Below the pieces are notes generated by a model, which saw only the letters and a list, made by a program, of their open reading frames with translations, made no database searches and was not told the DNA's origin. The position numbers were made by a program, and so were the translations under genes. From assembly GCA_943787295.1 (NCBI GenBank), contig CALSLW010000002.1, positions 276,189-340,188 of the forward strand: a DNA stretch of 64,000 nucleotides, in the 5' to 3' direction. Shown here piece by piece: positions 34,443-43,651 of this stretch; the first letter of the stretch is position 1; each line of letters begins with the position of its first letter. The DNA is from an uncultured Flavobacteriaceae bacterium. GTDB lineage: Bacteria > Bacteroidota > Bacteroidia > Flavobacteriales > Flavobacteriaceae.

Positions 34443-35411
34443 ATGAGTTATCTCGATGTAACAAAAGATGTTTATAAAGAAGCTGCCTTAACCCCAGACA
34501 TAGGCTTGTGCTGTACCACTACCCCCATCTGGCAATTCCCTGGACTATCCATTCCTACCATAATGCAAGAAATGAATTATGGTTGTGGGTCAACAGTTCA
34601 CCCCAGGGATCTTGTCAATAACCCTAAAATCCTATATGTAGGCGTGGGTGGAGGGATGGAATTGCTTCAATTCTCCTACTTTTCAAGACAAAAAGAGGGT
34701 GTAATTGGAATCGATATAGTAGATGAGATGTTAGACGCTTCGCGGAAAAATTTTGTTCTAGCCGAAAAACAAAACGATTGGTTTGAATCTGATTTTGTTT
34801 CCCTCAAAAAAGGAGACGCACTTGACCTCCCAGTAGAAGACAACTCTATTGATGTTGCCGCGCAAAATTGTCTTTTTAATATTTTTAAAGTAGAAGAACT
34901 CAAAAAAGCCCTAGAAGAAATGTATCGGGTTTTAAAACCTCACGGAAGATTGGTCATGAGTGACCCCATTTGTGAACAACCCATGAATCAAACCTTACGT
35001 GATGATGAGCGCCTTCGTGCCTTATGCCTATCTGGTTCTATCCCATTAAATGAATATATCAAAATGCTAACCGATGTAGGTTTTGGCACCATTGAAATAA
35101 GAGCTAAAAGACCCTATCGTATCTTGGATAAAAAACACTACCCCACAGAAGAAACCATCTTTATTGAAAGTGTAGAAGTATGTGCCATTAAAGACCCGAT
35201 GCCAGAAGACGGCCCTTGTGTCTTTACTGGAAAAGCGGCGATCTATTTTGGAGACAAAGACTTTTTTGACGATAAAAAAGGCCATGTGCTTTTACAAAAC
35301 CAACCCCTAGCAGTTTGTGATAAAACTGCTGGAGCTTTAGCAAAAATTAACCTAGATGACCTTTACATCAGTGAGTCCACTTATCACTATGATGGAGGAG
35401 GTTGTTGCTAA
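34443..35411 (+). CDS. arsM: Arsenite methyltransferase ArsM, arsenosugar type
   Basis: A 322-residue SAM-dependent methyltransferase. Motif I is ILYVGVGGGMELLQF, followed by GIDIVDEML and GDALDLPVEDNSIDV. Thiol ligands for As(III) are seen as a Cys23-Cys24 pair, Cys48, a Cys in DPICEQP, and a C-terminal GGGCC (Cys321-Cys322). It methylates arsenite to mono- and dimethylated forms, the substrate for ArsS. It lies 10 bp after the phosphorylase gene and 11 bp before the DUF547 gene. Confidence 0.93.
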   Translation: MSYLDVTKDVYKEAALTPDIGLCCTTTPIWQFPGLSIPTIMQEMNYGCGSTVHPRDLVNNPKILYVGVGGGMELLQFSYFSRQKEGVIGIDIVDEMLDASRKNFVLAEKQNDWFESDFVSLKKGDALDLPVEDNSIDVAAQNCLFNIFKVEELKKALEEMYRVLKPHGRLVMSDPICEQPMNQTLRDDERLRALCLSGSIPLNEYIKMLTDVGFGTIEIRAKRPYRILDKKHYPTEETIFIESVEVCAIKDPMPEDGPCVFTGKAAIYFGDKDFFDDKKGHVLLQNQPLAVCDKTAGALAKINLDDLYISESTYHYDGGGCC

Positions 35412-35422
35412 ATCGAACTGAT

Positions 35423-36121
35423 ATGCGCCAAATGTTAACTTCCATTTTTTTACTACTTTCTTTTGCCCTAATAGGGCAAAAGAATATCCACGAGCAGTGG
35501 ACCAATGCGCTTAAAACTTTTGTGGATAAAGATGGCAATGTAAACTATGCCAAATGGAAAAACGACACCATTGCATTAGATAATTACATTAGCAGTCTTG
35601 AAGAAAACCCCCCAGCAGAATATTGGTCAAAGAACGACTCTCTCGCTTATTTTATCAATGCCTACAATGCAGTTACTGTAAAACTTATATTAGATAATTA
35701 CCCTTTAAAAAGCATCCGTAAGCTTATCACTCCATGGCGCTTTAAACGCTTTAATCTCGATGGAAAAAAAGTATCACTCAATCACATTGAGCATGAAATT
35801 TTAAGAAAGATGGAGGAACCTAGGATTCATTTTGCGATCAATTGCGCCTCTGTCTCTTGTCCTAAATTACTCAACAAAGCTTTCTATTCTCACAGCATGG
35901 AAAAACAACTGGAAGCAGTAACTACAGATTTTATTAATGACGAAAAGCGAAATATTCTTAGCGTAAAAGAAATGGAAATTTCTAGAATTTTTCAATGGTT
36001 CGCGGGAGACTTTGGCTCAAAAAAAGAGCGACACGCTTTTATCAGAAAATATGCAAAACAGCCTGTTGCAAAAAATGCAAAAGTTCGGTTTTTAAATTAT
36101 GACTGGGGCCTCAACGAATAA
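35423..36121 (+). CDS. DUF547 exported protein in arsenosugar cluster
   Basis: 232 residues starting at the ATG 35423 (an upstream in-frame start would overlap arsM without adding a sensible N-terminus). It has a signal peptide (cleavage near LIGQKN), then the DUF547 domain: WTNALKTFVDKDGNVNY, FINAYNAVTVKLIL, HFAINCASVSCPKLLNKAF with a conserved Cys pair, and the WFAGDFG end. The family is widespread and of unknown function. The presence of a secreted member hints that the pathway has an envelope step. Confidence 0.9.
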   Translation: MRQMLTSIFLLLSFALIGQKNIHEQWTNALKTFVDKDGNVNYAKWKNDTIALDNYISSLEENPPAEYWSKNDSLAYFINAYNAVTVKLILDNYPLKSIRKLITPWRFKRFNLDGKKVSLNHIEHEILRKMEEPRIHFAINCASVSCPKLLNKAFYSHSMEKQLEAVTTDFINDEKRNILSVKEMEISRIFQWFAGDFGSKKERHAFIRKYAKQPVAKNAKVRFLNYDWGLNE

Positions 36122-36809
36122 AGCTGGGATCTCTATTATTGTTCCCATTTATAACGAAGCTGAACGGTTACCAAACTTTATTTCTTTACTTTTTGGCGCG
36201 CTAGAAAGCCATCAACATCAAATCATTTTTGTCGATGGAGGAAGCCAAGATGGTAGCTGTAAAATAATTCAGGCTTCGCCAAATTGCAGTTTGCTTAAAT
36301 CAAAAAAAGGAAGAGCCCTACAGATGAACGCTGGGGCAAAAAATGCCATCCATAAACTCTTGTATTTTATTCATGTTGATTGTACCCCACCTCAAGGATT
36401 CGATCAAATTTTATTAAACGAATGCAATGCAGAAAACAAAGCAGGCTGCTTTCAGTTGCAATTCGATCACGATCACTTTGCCTTAAAATGGGTGGCTTTA
36501 GCAACAAAATACAACACTCGTTTTTGCCGCAGTGGAGATCAATCTCTTTTTGTTGAGAAGCAGCTCTTTATGCAATTTAAAGGTTTTAATGAACACTATA
36601 CTGTTTGTGAAGATGTAGAATTGATTGACCGCTTATATAAGGCGACAAACTTTATCGTATTACCTCAGAAAATAATAACATCTGCAAGAAGATTTATAGA
36701 AAATGGCATTTGGCGATTACACTTTCACCATGGCTTAATTCATCTAATGCGGTATGCAGGGATCGGTCCAAAGAAACTTTATCGCTATTATTTGCGATTT
36801 GTAAAATAA
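36099..36809 (+). CDS. Arsenosugar-cluster glycosyltransferase, TIGR04283 family
   Basis: A 236-residue family-2 glycosyltransferase of the TIGR04283 type. Seen motifs are IIVPIYNEAERLP, FVDGGSQDGS, KGRALQMNAGAKNA, FIHVDC (DXD-like) and the acceptor-side VCEDVELIDRL. It overlaps the DUF547 gene by 23 bp and should attach the aglycone to the arsenic-bearing sugar, or extend it. Its 3' end overlaps the convergent GH113-like gene by 22 bp. Confidence 0.9.
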   Translation: MTGASTNKAGISIIVPIYNEAERLPNFISLLFGALESHQHQIIFVDGGSQDGSCKIIQASPNCSLLKSKKGRALQMNAGAKNAIHKLLYFIHVDCTPPQGFDQILLNECNAENKAGCFQLQFDHDHFALKWVALATKYNTRFCRSGDQSLFVEKQLFMQFKGFNEHYTVCEDVELIDRLYKATNFIVLPQKIITSARRFIENGIWRLHFHHGLIHLMRYAGIGPKKLYRYYLRFVK

Positions 36810-37792
36810 GAGCGAAGAACTTCTTCCGCTAATTTATTCTGTGGTGTAAAGCCCGTATGATTTTCTCCCCCAGCATTAGGATGATCGGGAAACCATTTCC
36901 AAACAAAGCCCCCCTGCCACCAGGGTAGCGGTATAAATTCCTTCAACAAGGCTTCTAATGCCATTGCTTGCATTTTGGGGTTATAATTTTGTACTTTATC
37001 GCGATAATCCCATGGGCGACGCAAAGGATCATCAATACTGCGGTAGCCCATTTCAGTAAAGAGCACTGGACGATTAAATTCCTTATTTACTTGTCCTATC
37101 CTTTTAATAGTCTTCGCCCATCTTTGCTGGATATCCTCTAGCGTTAAAGGCGTCTCTCCCTTTAGTGGGAAATATGCATTTAGCCCTATATAGTCTAATG
37201 CATCCCAAAAAGGTACCGCATCATATTGATCCCAATTTTCTGCATAAACTAACTCCCCTTTATAAATTGCTCTAAGCTCAAGGATTAACTCCCGCCAAAA
37301 CTCTTCCTCTCTTTTAACCACCGAGGGTAATTCTGTCCCAATACAGTACAAGGGAATATCGTGTTGTTCTGCAACCTGTGCAAAGTGTAAAATAAATTTG
37401 CGATATGATGCTTTGAATACTTTCCAAGAATGTTGACTTGTAGGATTAATCTTTCCCGTATATACACCCCTACTGATCCAGATTTGAGGTTTAAGCATTA
37501 TTTTTATCCCCCGCGCTTTAAAAAGAGGAATTGTTGCATTCAAACCTTTCGTCTTTTCTCCTACCCACTGCCAATCTGTATCGTATGCCACGATACTATC
37601 TTGCGCAGAGTTTAAATACCCATAAGGCATTAATGAAACCCAATTAGCCCCCAGCTGTTCAACAGGTAAAATTTGCTCTGGAAGGACTTGCTCTTTTGTC
37701 CCTACAAAACTTAACCCCAAGATTTTTTGTCCAAAGGAAAAAGAGGAGAAGGCCAACAAAAAACAGCAAAATAAAAACTTGATTTTCATCAT
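36788..37792 (-). CDS. Exported GH113-like glycoside hydrolase
   Basis: A 334-residue TIM-barrel hydrolase with a signal peptide (ending FSFGQ). It resembles glycoside hydrolase family 113 beta-mannanases. The two catalytic glutamates of clan GH-A are in place: YCIGTELPS (acid/base, after strand 4) and VLFTEMGYRS (nucleophile, after strand 7). Downstream gene of a minus-strand run with a small membrane protein and an SRPBCC protein, inserted between the arsenosugar genes and the FAD/Fe-S pair. A mannan substrate would fit the mannosyl enzymes nearby (inference). Confidence 0.82.
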   Translation of the reverse strand: MMKIKFLFCCFLLAFSSFSFGQKILGLSFVGTKEQVLPEQILPVEQLGANWVSLMPYGYLNSAQDSIVAYDTDWQWVGEKTKGLNATIPLFKARGIKIMLKPQIWISRGVYTGKINPTSQHSWKVFKASYRKFILHFAQVAEQHDIPLYCIGTELPSVVKREEEFWRELILELRAIYKGELVYAENWDQYDAVPFWDALDYIGLNAYFPLKGETPLTLEDIQQRWAKTIKRIGQVNKEFNRPVLFTEMGYRSIDDPLRRPWDYRDKVQNYNPKMQAMALEALLKEFIPLPWWQGGFVWKWFPDHPNAGGENHTGFTPQNKLAEEVLRSYFTNRK

Positions 37793-37824
37793 TTTAAGAT
37801 AGAAAACCTAGTTCATTTAATCAA

Positions 37825-38007
37825 TTATGTCATTAATAAATAATAGGGGGTAAATACAATTATGGCAATTAAAGCGGTTGTAACCCCATAAATAATGATA
37901 AAACCTGCAATAGAAAAAAAATCATTTGCATCTTTAAAATAGGGGTAATAATGTCTTAAAAACAAGAGAGAAAATAGGCCAGTAATCCCAGCAAAAAGAG
38001 TAAACAT
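37825..38007 (-). CDS. Small two-helix membrane protein
   Basis: 60 residues, hydrophobic through most of its length, with two likely transmembrane helices (about 2-18 and 29-58) and a charged loop HYYPYFKDAND. It lies between the SRPBCC gene (22 bp upstream) and the GH113-like gene (32 bp downstream), all minus strand, so it is probably co-transcribed. I do not recognise a family. It is short, but composition and position support a real gene. Confidence 0.6.
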   Translation of the reverse strand: MFTLFAGITGLFSLLFLRHYYPYFKDANDFFSIAGFIIIYGVTTALIAIIVFTPYYLLMT

Positions 38008-38029
38008 AAGGTTAGATTTGGGTTAAAAA

Positions 38030-38473
38030 TCATTTTACAGATAGACAGGTGGCGATAAGTTTTTCTTGAACATAGTTCCACCCGCTAACACACTCGGCAT
38101 AAATCTCCTCGGCTTGTGGAAAAGTCGAAAAGTCGCCTTGCTCTACGGTTAGTAGTACTCCTTTTTGAGAAGGAGATAATATAAATCGCAATTCAGAGGT
38201 TTGGCCGTTTAGACCGTCCCGCTGGTGATTGATTTTAAATCGCAATAAAGAATACGGTTGATAATCTAATAAAGTTCCGCTAACATGGGTAATAAAAGAA
38301 CCATCTTCTTGGAATTCTCGCCATAAAGCATCACTCCCTAGTTCCCACTTACAGTGCAATTGACAATTGTACATATATTGTTCTGTCAATTCTGGTAAAG
38401 TTAAAGCCAGCCAAATGTTCTCTTTGGTCGTTGCTAAAGGGAGTTCCAGTCGAGCCCAAAGTGATTTTCTCAT
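38030..38473 (-). CDS. SRPBCC (START/Bet v1-like) domain protein
   Basis: A 147-residue protein of the AHSA1/SRPBCC type: an N-terminal ATTKENIWLALTLPELTEQY helix-strand, then a curved sheet (WREFQEDGSFITHVSGTLLDYQP) and a long C-terminal helix (FPQAEEIYAECVSGWNYVQEKLIATC). The fold makes a deep hydrophobic pocket for lipids or other small molecules. Ligand unknown. First gene of the minus-strand group and divergent from the FAD oxidoreductase gene. Confidence 0.82.
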   Translation of the reverse strand: MRKSLWARLELPLATTKENIWLALTLPELTEQYMYNCQLHCKWELGSDALWREFQEDGSFITHVSGTLLDYQPYSLLRFKINHQRDGLNGQTSELRFILSPSQKGVLLTVEQGDFSTFPQAEEIYAECVSGWNYVQEKLIATCLSVK

Positions 38474-38611
38474 TTTGTATTTTTTAAAGCTTGTATCGCT
38501 CTAAATAAGCCTTTGGCCATTTTAAGTCGAATTCAAGTAAGATTAGGTTTTTCTAAGATACAAATTTTTCAAAAAGTAGAAAATAGCTTACCTTGGGATA
38601 AAGACAAAATT

Positions 38612-39901
38612 ATGACGTCCCAGTCTCCCATCATCATTATTGGTAACGGTATTGCAGGCACAACACTTGCCAGAAATATTCGGAAAAAAAGTCGACAAGC
38701 CATTCTTATTATCTCAAAAGAAAGTGATTATTTTTTCTCAAGAACAGCCTTGATGTATGTTTATATGGGGCATTTAAAATGGGAGCATCTCGAACCTTAT
38801 GAAAAAGGATTTTGGCAAAAAAACAAGATTGATCTTTTAAATGCAGAAGTCACTAATATCAACGCAAAAGAAAAAGTTGTTGTCTTAGCTAATGGCCAAC
38901 ACCTTTCATATGATTCTCTTGTTTTAGCTACAGGTTCAACTCCAAATAAATTTGGCTGGAAAGGGCAAGATCTTGAAAACGTTCAAGGACTTTACACAAA
39001 ACAAGACCTTGAACAACTTACCGCAAATACCCCAAATATTCAACAAGCTGTTGTAGTAGGAGGTGGCCTAATTGGGATAGAATTAGTAGAGATGCTCCAC
39101 AGTAGGGGGATTACAGCAAGTTTTTTGGTAAGAGAAAATCACTTTTGGAGTAAAGTGATTTCTCCTCATGAAGGGGAAATGATTGAACGACATATTAGAG
39201 CACATGGTATCGATCTTAGAATGAACGCTAACCTTATAGAAATAATTTCAGACGAAAATGGAAAGGCTGCAAGTGTACTAACAGATCAAGGTGATATTAT
39301 CCCTTGTCAAATGGTAGGACTCACTGCAGGGGTAAGGCCTAATATTGATTTTTTAAAAGATAGCAACCTCGAGATAAATAGAGGAATTTTAGTCGATCAA
39401 TATCTCGCGACAAATTTACCTGATGTTTATGCCATAGGCGACTGTGCAGAATTGCGCTCCCCACTTGCTCATCGCCATGCGATAGAAGCAGTTTGGTATG
39501 TGGGTCGAATGATGGGCGAAACCTTAGCACAAAGTTTAACGGGTAAACCCACCGCTTATACCCCTGGTCACTGGTTTAACAGTGCAAAATTCTTTGATAT
39601 TGAATATCAAACCTATGGGCAAATTTCTCCTCGTGCAACGCTAGAAGAAAATCACTTTTGCTGGAAGCATCAAACAGAAAATTGCATGGTACGTCTAGCC
39701 TATCATGCAAAAAGTCGCTTGTTTTTAGGAATCAATACCTTTGGCATACGTATGCGACACGAAGTGTTTGATCAATGGCTAAAGGAAAAAGTAAAGATCG
39801 ACACTGTTATTGAAAATCTATCAAAAGCCAACTTTGACCCAGAATTTTACGCCCAATACGAACCTCAAATACAAGCACAATGGCACAGTCAACTCGTCTA
39901 A
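38612..39901 (+). CDS. NAD(P)/FAD-dependent oxidoreductase
   Basis: 429 residues from the ATG at 38612, which begins immediately before the first nucleotide-binding motif (IIIIGNGIAGTTLARNI); upstream in-frame codons add a polar stretch only. A second Rossmann motif, VVVGGGLIGIELVEML, and the FAD-binding YAIGDCAEL follow, in the layout of NADH:acceptor reductases such as ferredoxin/rubredoxin reductases. Its last 22 bp overlap a membrane Fe-S protein gene, so electrons probably pass from NAD(P)H through this protein to the Fe-S partner. Confidence 0.9.
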   Translation: MTSQSPIIIIGNGIAGTTLARNIRKKSRQAILIISKESDYFFSRTALMYVYMGHLKWEHLEPYEKGFWQKNKIDLLNAEVTNINAKEKVVVLANGQHLSYDSLVLATGSTPNKFGWKGQDLENVQGLYTKQDLEQLTANTPNIQQAVVVGGGLIGIELVEMLHSRGITASFLVRENHFWSKVISPHEGEMIERHIRAHGIDLRMNANLIEIISDENGKAASVLTDQGDIIPCQMVGLTAGVRPNIDFLKDSNLEINRGILVDQYLATNLPDVYAIGDCAELRSPLAHRHAIEAVWYVGRMMGETLAQSLTGKPTAYTPGHWFNSAKFFDIEYQTYGQISPRATLEENHFCWKHQTENCMVRLAYHAKSRLFLGINTFGIRMRHEVFDQWLKEKVKIDTVIENLSKANFDPEFYAQYEPQIQAQWHSQLV

Positions 39902-41412
39902 ACAGCAGTCATGGAAAAAACATAGGTCTAATCATAGGCCTCACTGGACTTGCACTATTATTTTATCCTTTTTTTAGCGCGTCTTTTTCTTCTTCTACTG
40001 CTGGGTTTATAAGTAGTTTAGTCTTAATTAGTCTAGGAACTATTCTTTATAGCGAAAGACTCTATCATGGGACAATTCCAGGAATCAAAAATAACGGTGT
40101 TTGGTTCGATGGACTATCTGCAAGAGGACTTTTAGGCTGGTTTGTGGGAATAGCATTGACTGGATTCTATATCGCACTTTATTTTTACCCAGAAACATTG
40201 GGTTATAACAGCAAGGGTAGCACGGGACTAGTGGCCTTTTTTGATCCTCTAAGTTTGACTTTGAACGGAAAACCCGCAACGCAGTGGTTTGTATATGGAA
40301 CACTTTACACCCTGGCTATTTTAATTTTTGGAGTGAAATTCATTATAAAGTATCGTCACAATCGCTATCAAATTATACGCACCCTATCGGTGATGTTTTT
40401 TCAATTAGGCTTTGCCTTTTTAATTCCTGAACTACTGGCATTATTTCATCCAGACACCCCTTATTTCGCAAAAGACTTAAAGAATATGTGGCCGCTTAAT
40501 TATTACTTTTTTGAGTCTTGGCACATAAAAAATATGCTTACAGGCGGGAACTTAGGATTGTTTATGCTCTTATCTGGGGTTGCAATGATCTTTATTGTTT
40601 CGCCCATTTTGACCTATTTATATGGAAAACGCTGGTACTGTTCGTGGGTATGTGGTTGTGGTGCTTTAGCAGAAACCGCTGGAGACCCTTTTCGACAATT
40701 ATCGAGTAAAAAAATAAGTGTTTGGAAATTAGAACGCTGGTCGATTCATGTGGTATTGGTATTGGTTTTTTTAACCACCATCGCCGTCATTTGGTCTTTT
40801 TTAGGCAGCAATCCAGACTTAAGTAGTTTCTCTAGAGAAACCTTTGTGATAGGTGTCGTTAGTTTCTTAGTCCTTTTAATGGGCATCATCTATTTTTTCA
40901 AAAGAAAAGAAATGGATAAAGATGCTTTATACAGCATGATCACCATCGGTTGTGTTATCGCGGGAACAATTGCAATCCAAGCCTTTTCTGGCGAGAAAAA
41001 CATCTTATTCATCAAGAGTTATACATTGACAAAATGGTATGGCTTTGGGATTGGAGCGGCCTTTTCTGGTGTTTTAGGAGTAGGATTTTACCCTATTCTA
41101 GGTAGCCGGGTTTGGTGTCGCTTTGGCTGCCCTATGGCAGCCATCCTGGGATTACAACAACGTTTACTTTCGCGTTTTCGCATTACAACTAACGGGGGTC
41201 AATGTATCTCTTGCGGTAACTGTTCTGCCTATTGTGAGATGGGGATTGATGTGAGGGCTTACGCCCAAAAGGGTCAAAACATTGTTCGCTCTTCTTGTGT
41301 AGGCTGTGGAATTTGCTCTGCTGTTTGTCCGCGAGGAGTACTAAAATTAGAAAATGGTCCTGTAGCGAATCGCACGAATCTTCCTGAATTTCCATTAGGG
41401 AATAAGTTGTAA
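39880..41412 (+). CDS. Membrane 4Fe-4S protein, NapH/CcoG-like
   Basis: A 510-residue polytopic protein with about nine hydrophobic segments. Cysteine motifs in loops, WYCSWVCGCGALAE and WCRFGCPMAA, resemble NapH/NosR-type membrane electron-transfer proteins. The C-terminal end (about 442-487) carries two ferredoxin-type motifs, CISCGNCSAYC and CVGCGICSAVCP, for two [4Fe-4S] clusters. Overlap with the FAD gene implies a joint complex carrying electrons between NAD(P)H and the membrane. Quinone or a pathway substrate is the possible partner. Confidence 0.88.
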   Translation: MAQSTRLNSSHGKNIGLIIGLTGLALLFYPFFSASFSSSTAGFISSLVLISLGTILYSERLYHGTIPGIKNNGVWFDGLSARGLLGWFVGIALTGFYIALYFYPETLGYNSKGSTGLVAFFDPLSLTLNGKPATQWFVYGTLYTLAILIFGVKFIIKYRHNRYQIIRTLSVMFFQLGFAFLIPELLALFHPDTPYFAKDLKNMWPLNYYFFESWHIKNMLTGGNLGLFMLLSGVAMIFIVSPILTYLYGKRWYCSWVCGCGALAETAGDPFRQLSSKKISVWKLERWSIHVVLVLVFLTTIAVIWSFLGSNPDLSSFSRETFVIGVVSFLVLLMGIIYFFKRKEMDKDALYSMITIGCVIAGTIAIQAFSGEKNILFIKSYTLTKWYGFGIGAAFSGVLGVGFYPILGSRVWCRFGCPMAAILGLQQRLLSRFRITTNGGQCISCGNCSAYCEMGIDVRAYAQKGQNIVRSSCVGCGICSAVCPRGVLKLENGPVANRTNLPEFPLGNKL

Positions 41413-41448
41413 TGAATTAACTTGGGGCAATCATCTTTAATCACTCCC

Positions 41449-42147
41449 ATGCCCATAATAAAAGTCATCATTCCTGCTTTTAACGAAGAAAAATCGATTG
41501 TAAAAGTGATCGCAGAGATTCCTGATTTTGTGGAAGAAGTCGTGGTAGTGAACAACAATTCTACCGATCAAACTGCGCAGGTTGCTGCTAATGCTGGAGC
41601 AACCGTATTGAAAGAAAAAAGCAAAGGCTATGGTTATGCCTGTCTCAAGGGCATCGACTATTTATCACAAGAGCAGAATAAACCCGATATTCTTGTCTTT
41701 CTTGACGGAGATTATTCTGATTATCCTCAAGAACTCACAAAGGTCATCCAACCTATCTTAGAGGATAAGGCAGATTTTGTAGTGGGTGCCCGTGTAAAAG
41801 TGTTAAGAGAAAGAGGGTCGCTTACTCCACAGCAGGTATTTGGCAATTGGCTAGCCTGCTTTTTAATGAAACTCCTTTACAGATCAAACTTTACAGATCT
41901 TGGGCCCTTTAGAGCAATTCGATGGGAAACCCTTGAAAAGCTCAAAATGAGAGATAAAACTTATGGCTGGACCGTAGAAATGCAACTCAAAGTTTTACGT
42001 CAAAAAATTACCTATCAAGAAGTGCCTGTTTCTTATAAAAAAAGAATAGGGGTCTCAAAAGTTTCAGGAACCGTAAAAGGAACTATATTTGCAGGAATGA
42101 AAATTATAGGGTGGATTTTCAAACACTACTTATCGAAAAAAAATTGA
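41449..42147 (+). CDS. Family-2 glycosyltransferase (polyprenol-phosphate-glycosyltransferase-like)
   Basis: 232 residues from the ATG at 41449 (MPIIKVIIPAFNEEKS), preferred over one 27 bp upstream. It has the GT2 motifs VVVNNNSTDQTAQVAAN, KGYGYACLKGIDY, FLDGDYSD (DXD) and DLGPFRAIRW, as in DPM1/ALG5-like transferases that make polyprenol-phosphate sugars. First of three glycosyltransferase genes packed after the Fe-S gene; stop and next start are one base apart. Confidence 0.88.
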   Translation: MPIIKVIIPAFNEEKSIVKVIAEIPDFVEEVVVVNNNSTDQTAQVAANAGATVLKEKSKGYGYACLKGIDYLSQEQNKPDILVFLDGDYSDYPQELTKVIQPILEDKADFVVGARVKVLRERGSLTPQQVFGNWLACFLMKLLYRSNFTDLGPFRAIRWETLEKLKMRDKTYGWTVEMQLKVLRQKITYQEVPVSYKKRIGVSKVSGTVKGTIFAGMKIIGWIFKHYLSKKN

Positions 42148-42148
42148 C

Positions 42149-43651
42149 ATGGAATACTTTTGGTTAAATGTTTCCTTCATTGTGATGGGATTGTATTCCG
42201 TTTGTTTAGTTCTTGTTTTCTTTTATAGTTTAGCGCAACTTAATCTATTGTTTAACTACAAAAGAGCTCAAAAAAACAAACCAGCCCTAACTTATTTAGA
42301 CACTAGCCATCCAAAGAAAGTTCCTTTTGTAACTATTCAACTTCCCGTTTTTAACGAGTTGTATGTAATGGAACGTTTACTTAGATGCATCAACGAGATT
42401 GAATATCCTAGAGAGCGATTAGAAATCCAAGTTCTTGACGATTCTACAGACGAATCTGTTGAGCTAACTAGAGAAATCGTTGCTGACTTACAAAAAGGTG
42501 GTCTTGATATTGTTCAAATTCGCCGTAAAGACCGGGTTGGTTTTAAAGCGGGTGCATTAAAAGAAGGTTTAAAAAGTGCAAAAGGAGAATTGATCGCCAT
42601 TTTTGATGCTGATTTCCTACCTAGAAAAGACTGGTTATTAAAAACAGTACCACAGTTTGATCAAACCGATATTGGGGTAGTTCAAACTAAATGGGAACAC
42701 ATCAATCACGATTATTCTATTTTAACAGAAGTGCAAGCTTTTGCCCTAGACGCACACTTCACCCTTGAACAAGTTGGAAGAAATTCTGAAGGTCACTTTA
42801 TCAACTTTAATGGAACCGCAGGAATCTGGCGAAAAGAGACCATTATTGATGCCGGAAATTGGGAAGGCGATACCCTTACCGAAGATTTAGATCTTAGCTA
42901 TCGCGCACAACTCAAAAACTGGAAATTCAAATATCTCGAAGAGGTAGAAACCCCTTCTGAACTTCCTGTGGTAATGAGTGCTATCCGTTCTCAACAATTT
43001 AGATGGAATAAAGGTGGTGCAGAGAATTATCAAAAAATGATCAAAAAGGTAATCGATAAAAAGGAACTTCCCTTTGGGACAAAAGTGCATTCCATTTTAC
43101 ACCTTTTAAACAGCACCATGTTTTTAAATGTTTTGATGGTAGGGATTTTAAGTATCCCGATGCTCTACATTAAAAACGAATGGGGACACTTAGCCTGGTT
43201 CTTCAAAATCTCTTCTTTATTTATTATAAGTACTGTGATATTTTTCTACTGCTACTGGGAATTATACAGAAGAAAAAATGGCAGTGGATTATTACAGTTT
43301 CTCGAATACACTAAAACCTTTTTTACTTTTTACACTGTTGCTATGGGCTTTTCTTTCCACAATGCTTTGGCCGTTTTAGAAGGACATAGAGGGAAAAGAA
43401 GTGATTTTATTCGCACCCCTAAATTCAATATTCAAGAGTTAAAAGACTCCTGGAAAAACAATAAATACATTCCTAAAAAAGTGCACAAAAACACCATCAT
43501 AGAAGGGCTACTCGCACTCTACTTCTTGTTCGGGATGTACAGCGCGTTTGCCGTGGGAAATCAAGGGGACTTTGGACTATTCCCTTTTCATTTATTGTTG
43601 TTTGTCGGCTTCGGCTTTATCTTTGTAAATTCATTTAGAACACAAGGATAA
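42149..43651 (+). CDS. Processive GT2, cellulose-synthase/glucomannan-synthase-like
   Basis: A 500-residue membrane glycosyltransferase: one N-terminal helix, a cytoplasmic GT-A domain with VLDDSTD, IFDADFLP, TEDLDLSYR and the Q-x-x-R-W motif (QQFRW), then about four C-terminal helices. This order is that of CslA glucomannan synthases and bacterial cellulose-synthase-like enzymes. The PilZ domain of BcsA is absent. It probably makes or extends a beta-linked polysaccharide across the inner membrane. Confidence 0.88.
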   Translation: MEYFWLNVSFIVMGLYSVCLVLVFFYSLAQLNLLFNYKRAQKNKPALTYLDTSHPKKVPFVTIQLPVFNELYVMERLLRCINEIEYPRERLEIQVLDDSTDESVELTREIVADLQKGGLDIVQIRRKDRVGFKAGALKEGLKSAKGELIAIFDADFLPRKDWLLKTVPQFDQTDIGVVQTKWEHINHDYSILTEVQAFALDAHFTLEQVGRNSEGHFINFNGTAGIWRKETIIDAGNWEGDTLTEDLDLSYRAQLKNWKFKYLEEVETPSELPVVMSAIRSQQFRWNKGGAENYQKMIKKVIDKKELPFGTKVHSILHLLNSTMFLNVLMVGILSIPMLYIKNEWGHLAWFFKISSLFIISTVIFFYCYWELYRRKNGSGLLQFLEYTKTFFTFYTVAMGFSFHNALAVLEGHRGKRSDFIRTPKFNIQELKDSWKNNKYIPKKVHKNTIIEGLLALYFLFGMYSAFAVGNQGDFGLFPFHLLLFVGFGFIFVNSFRTQG

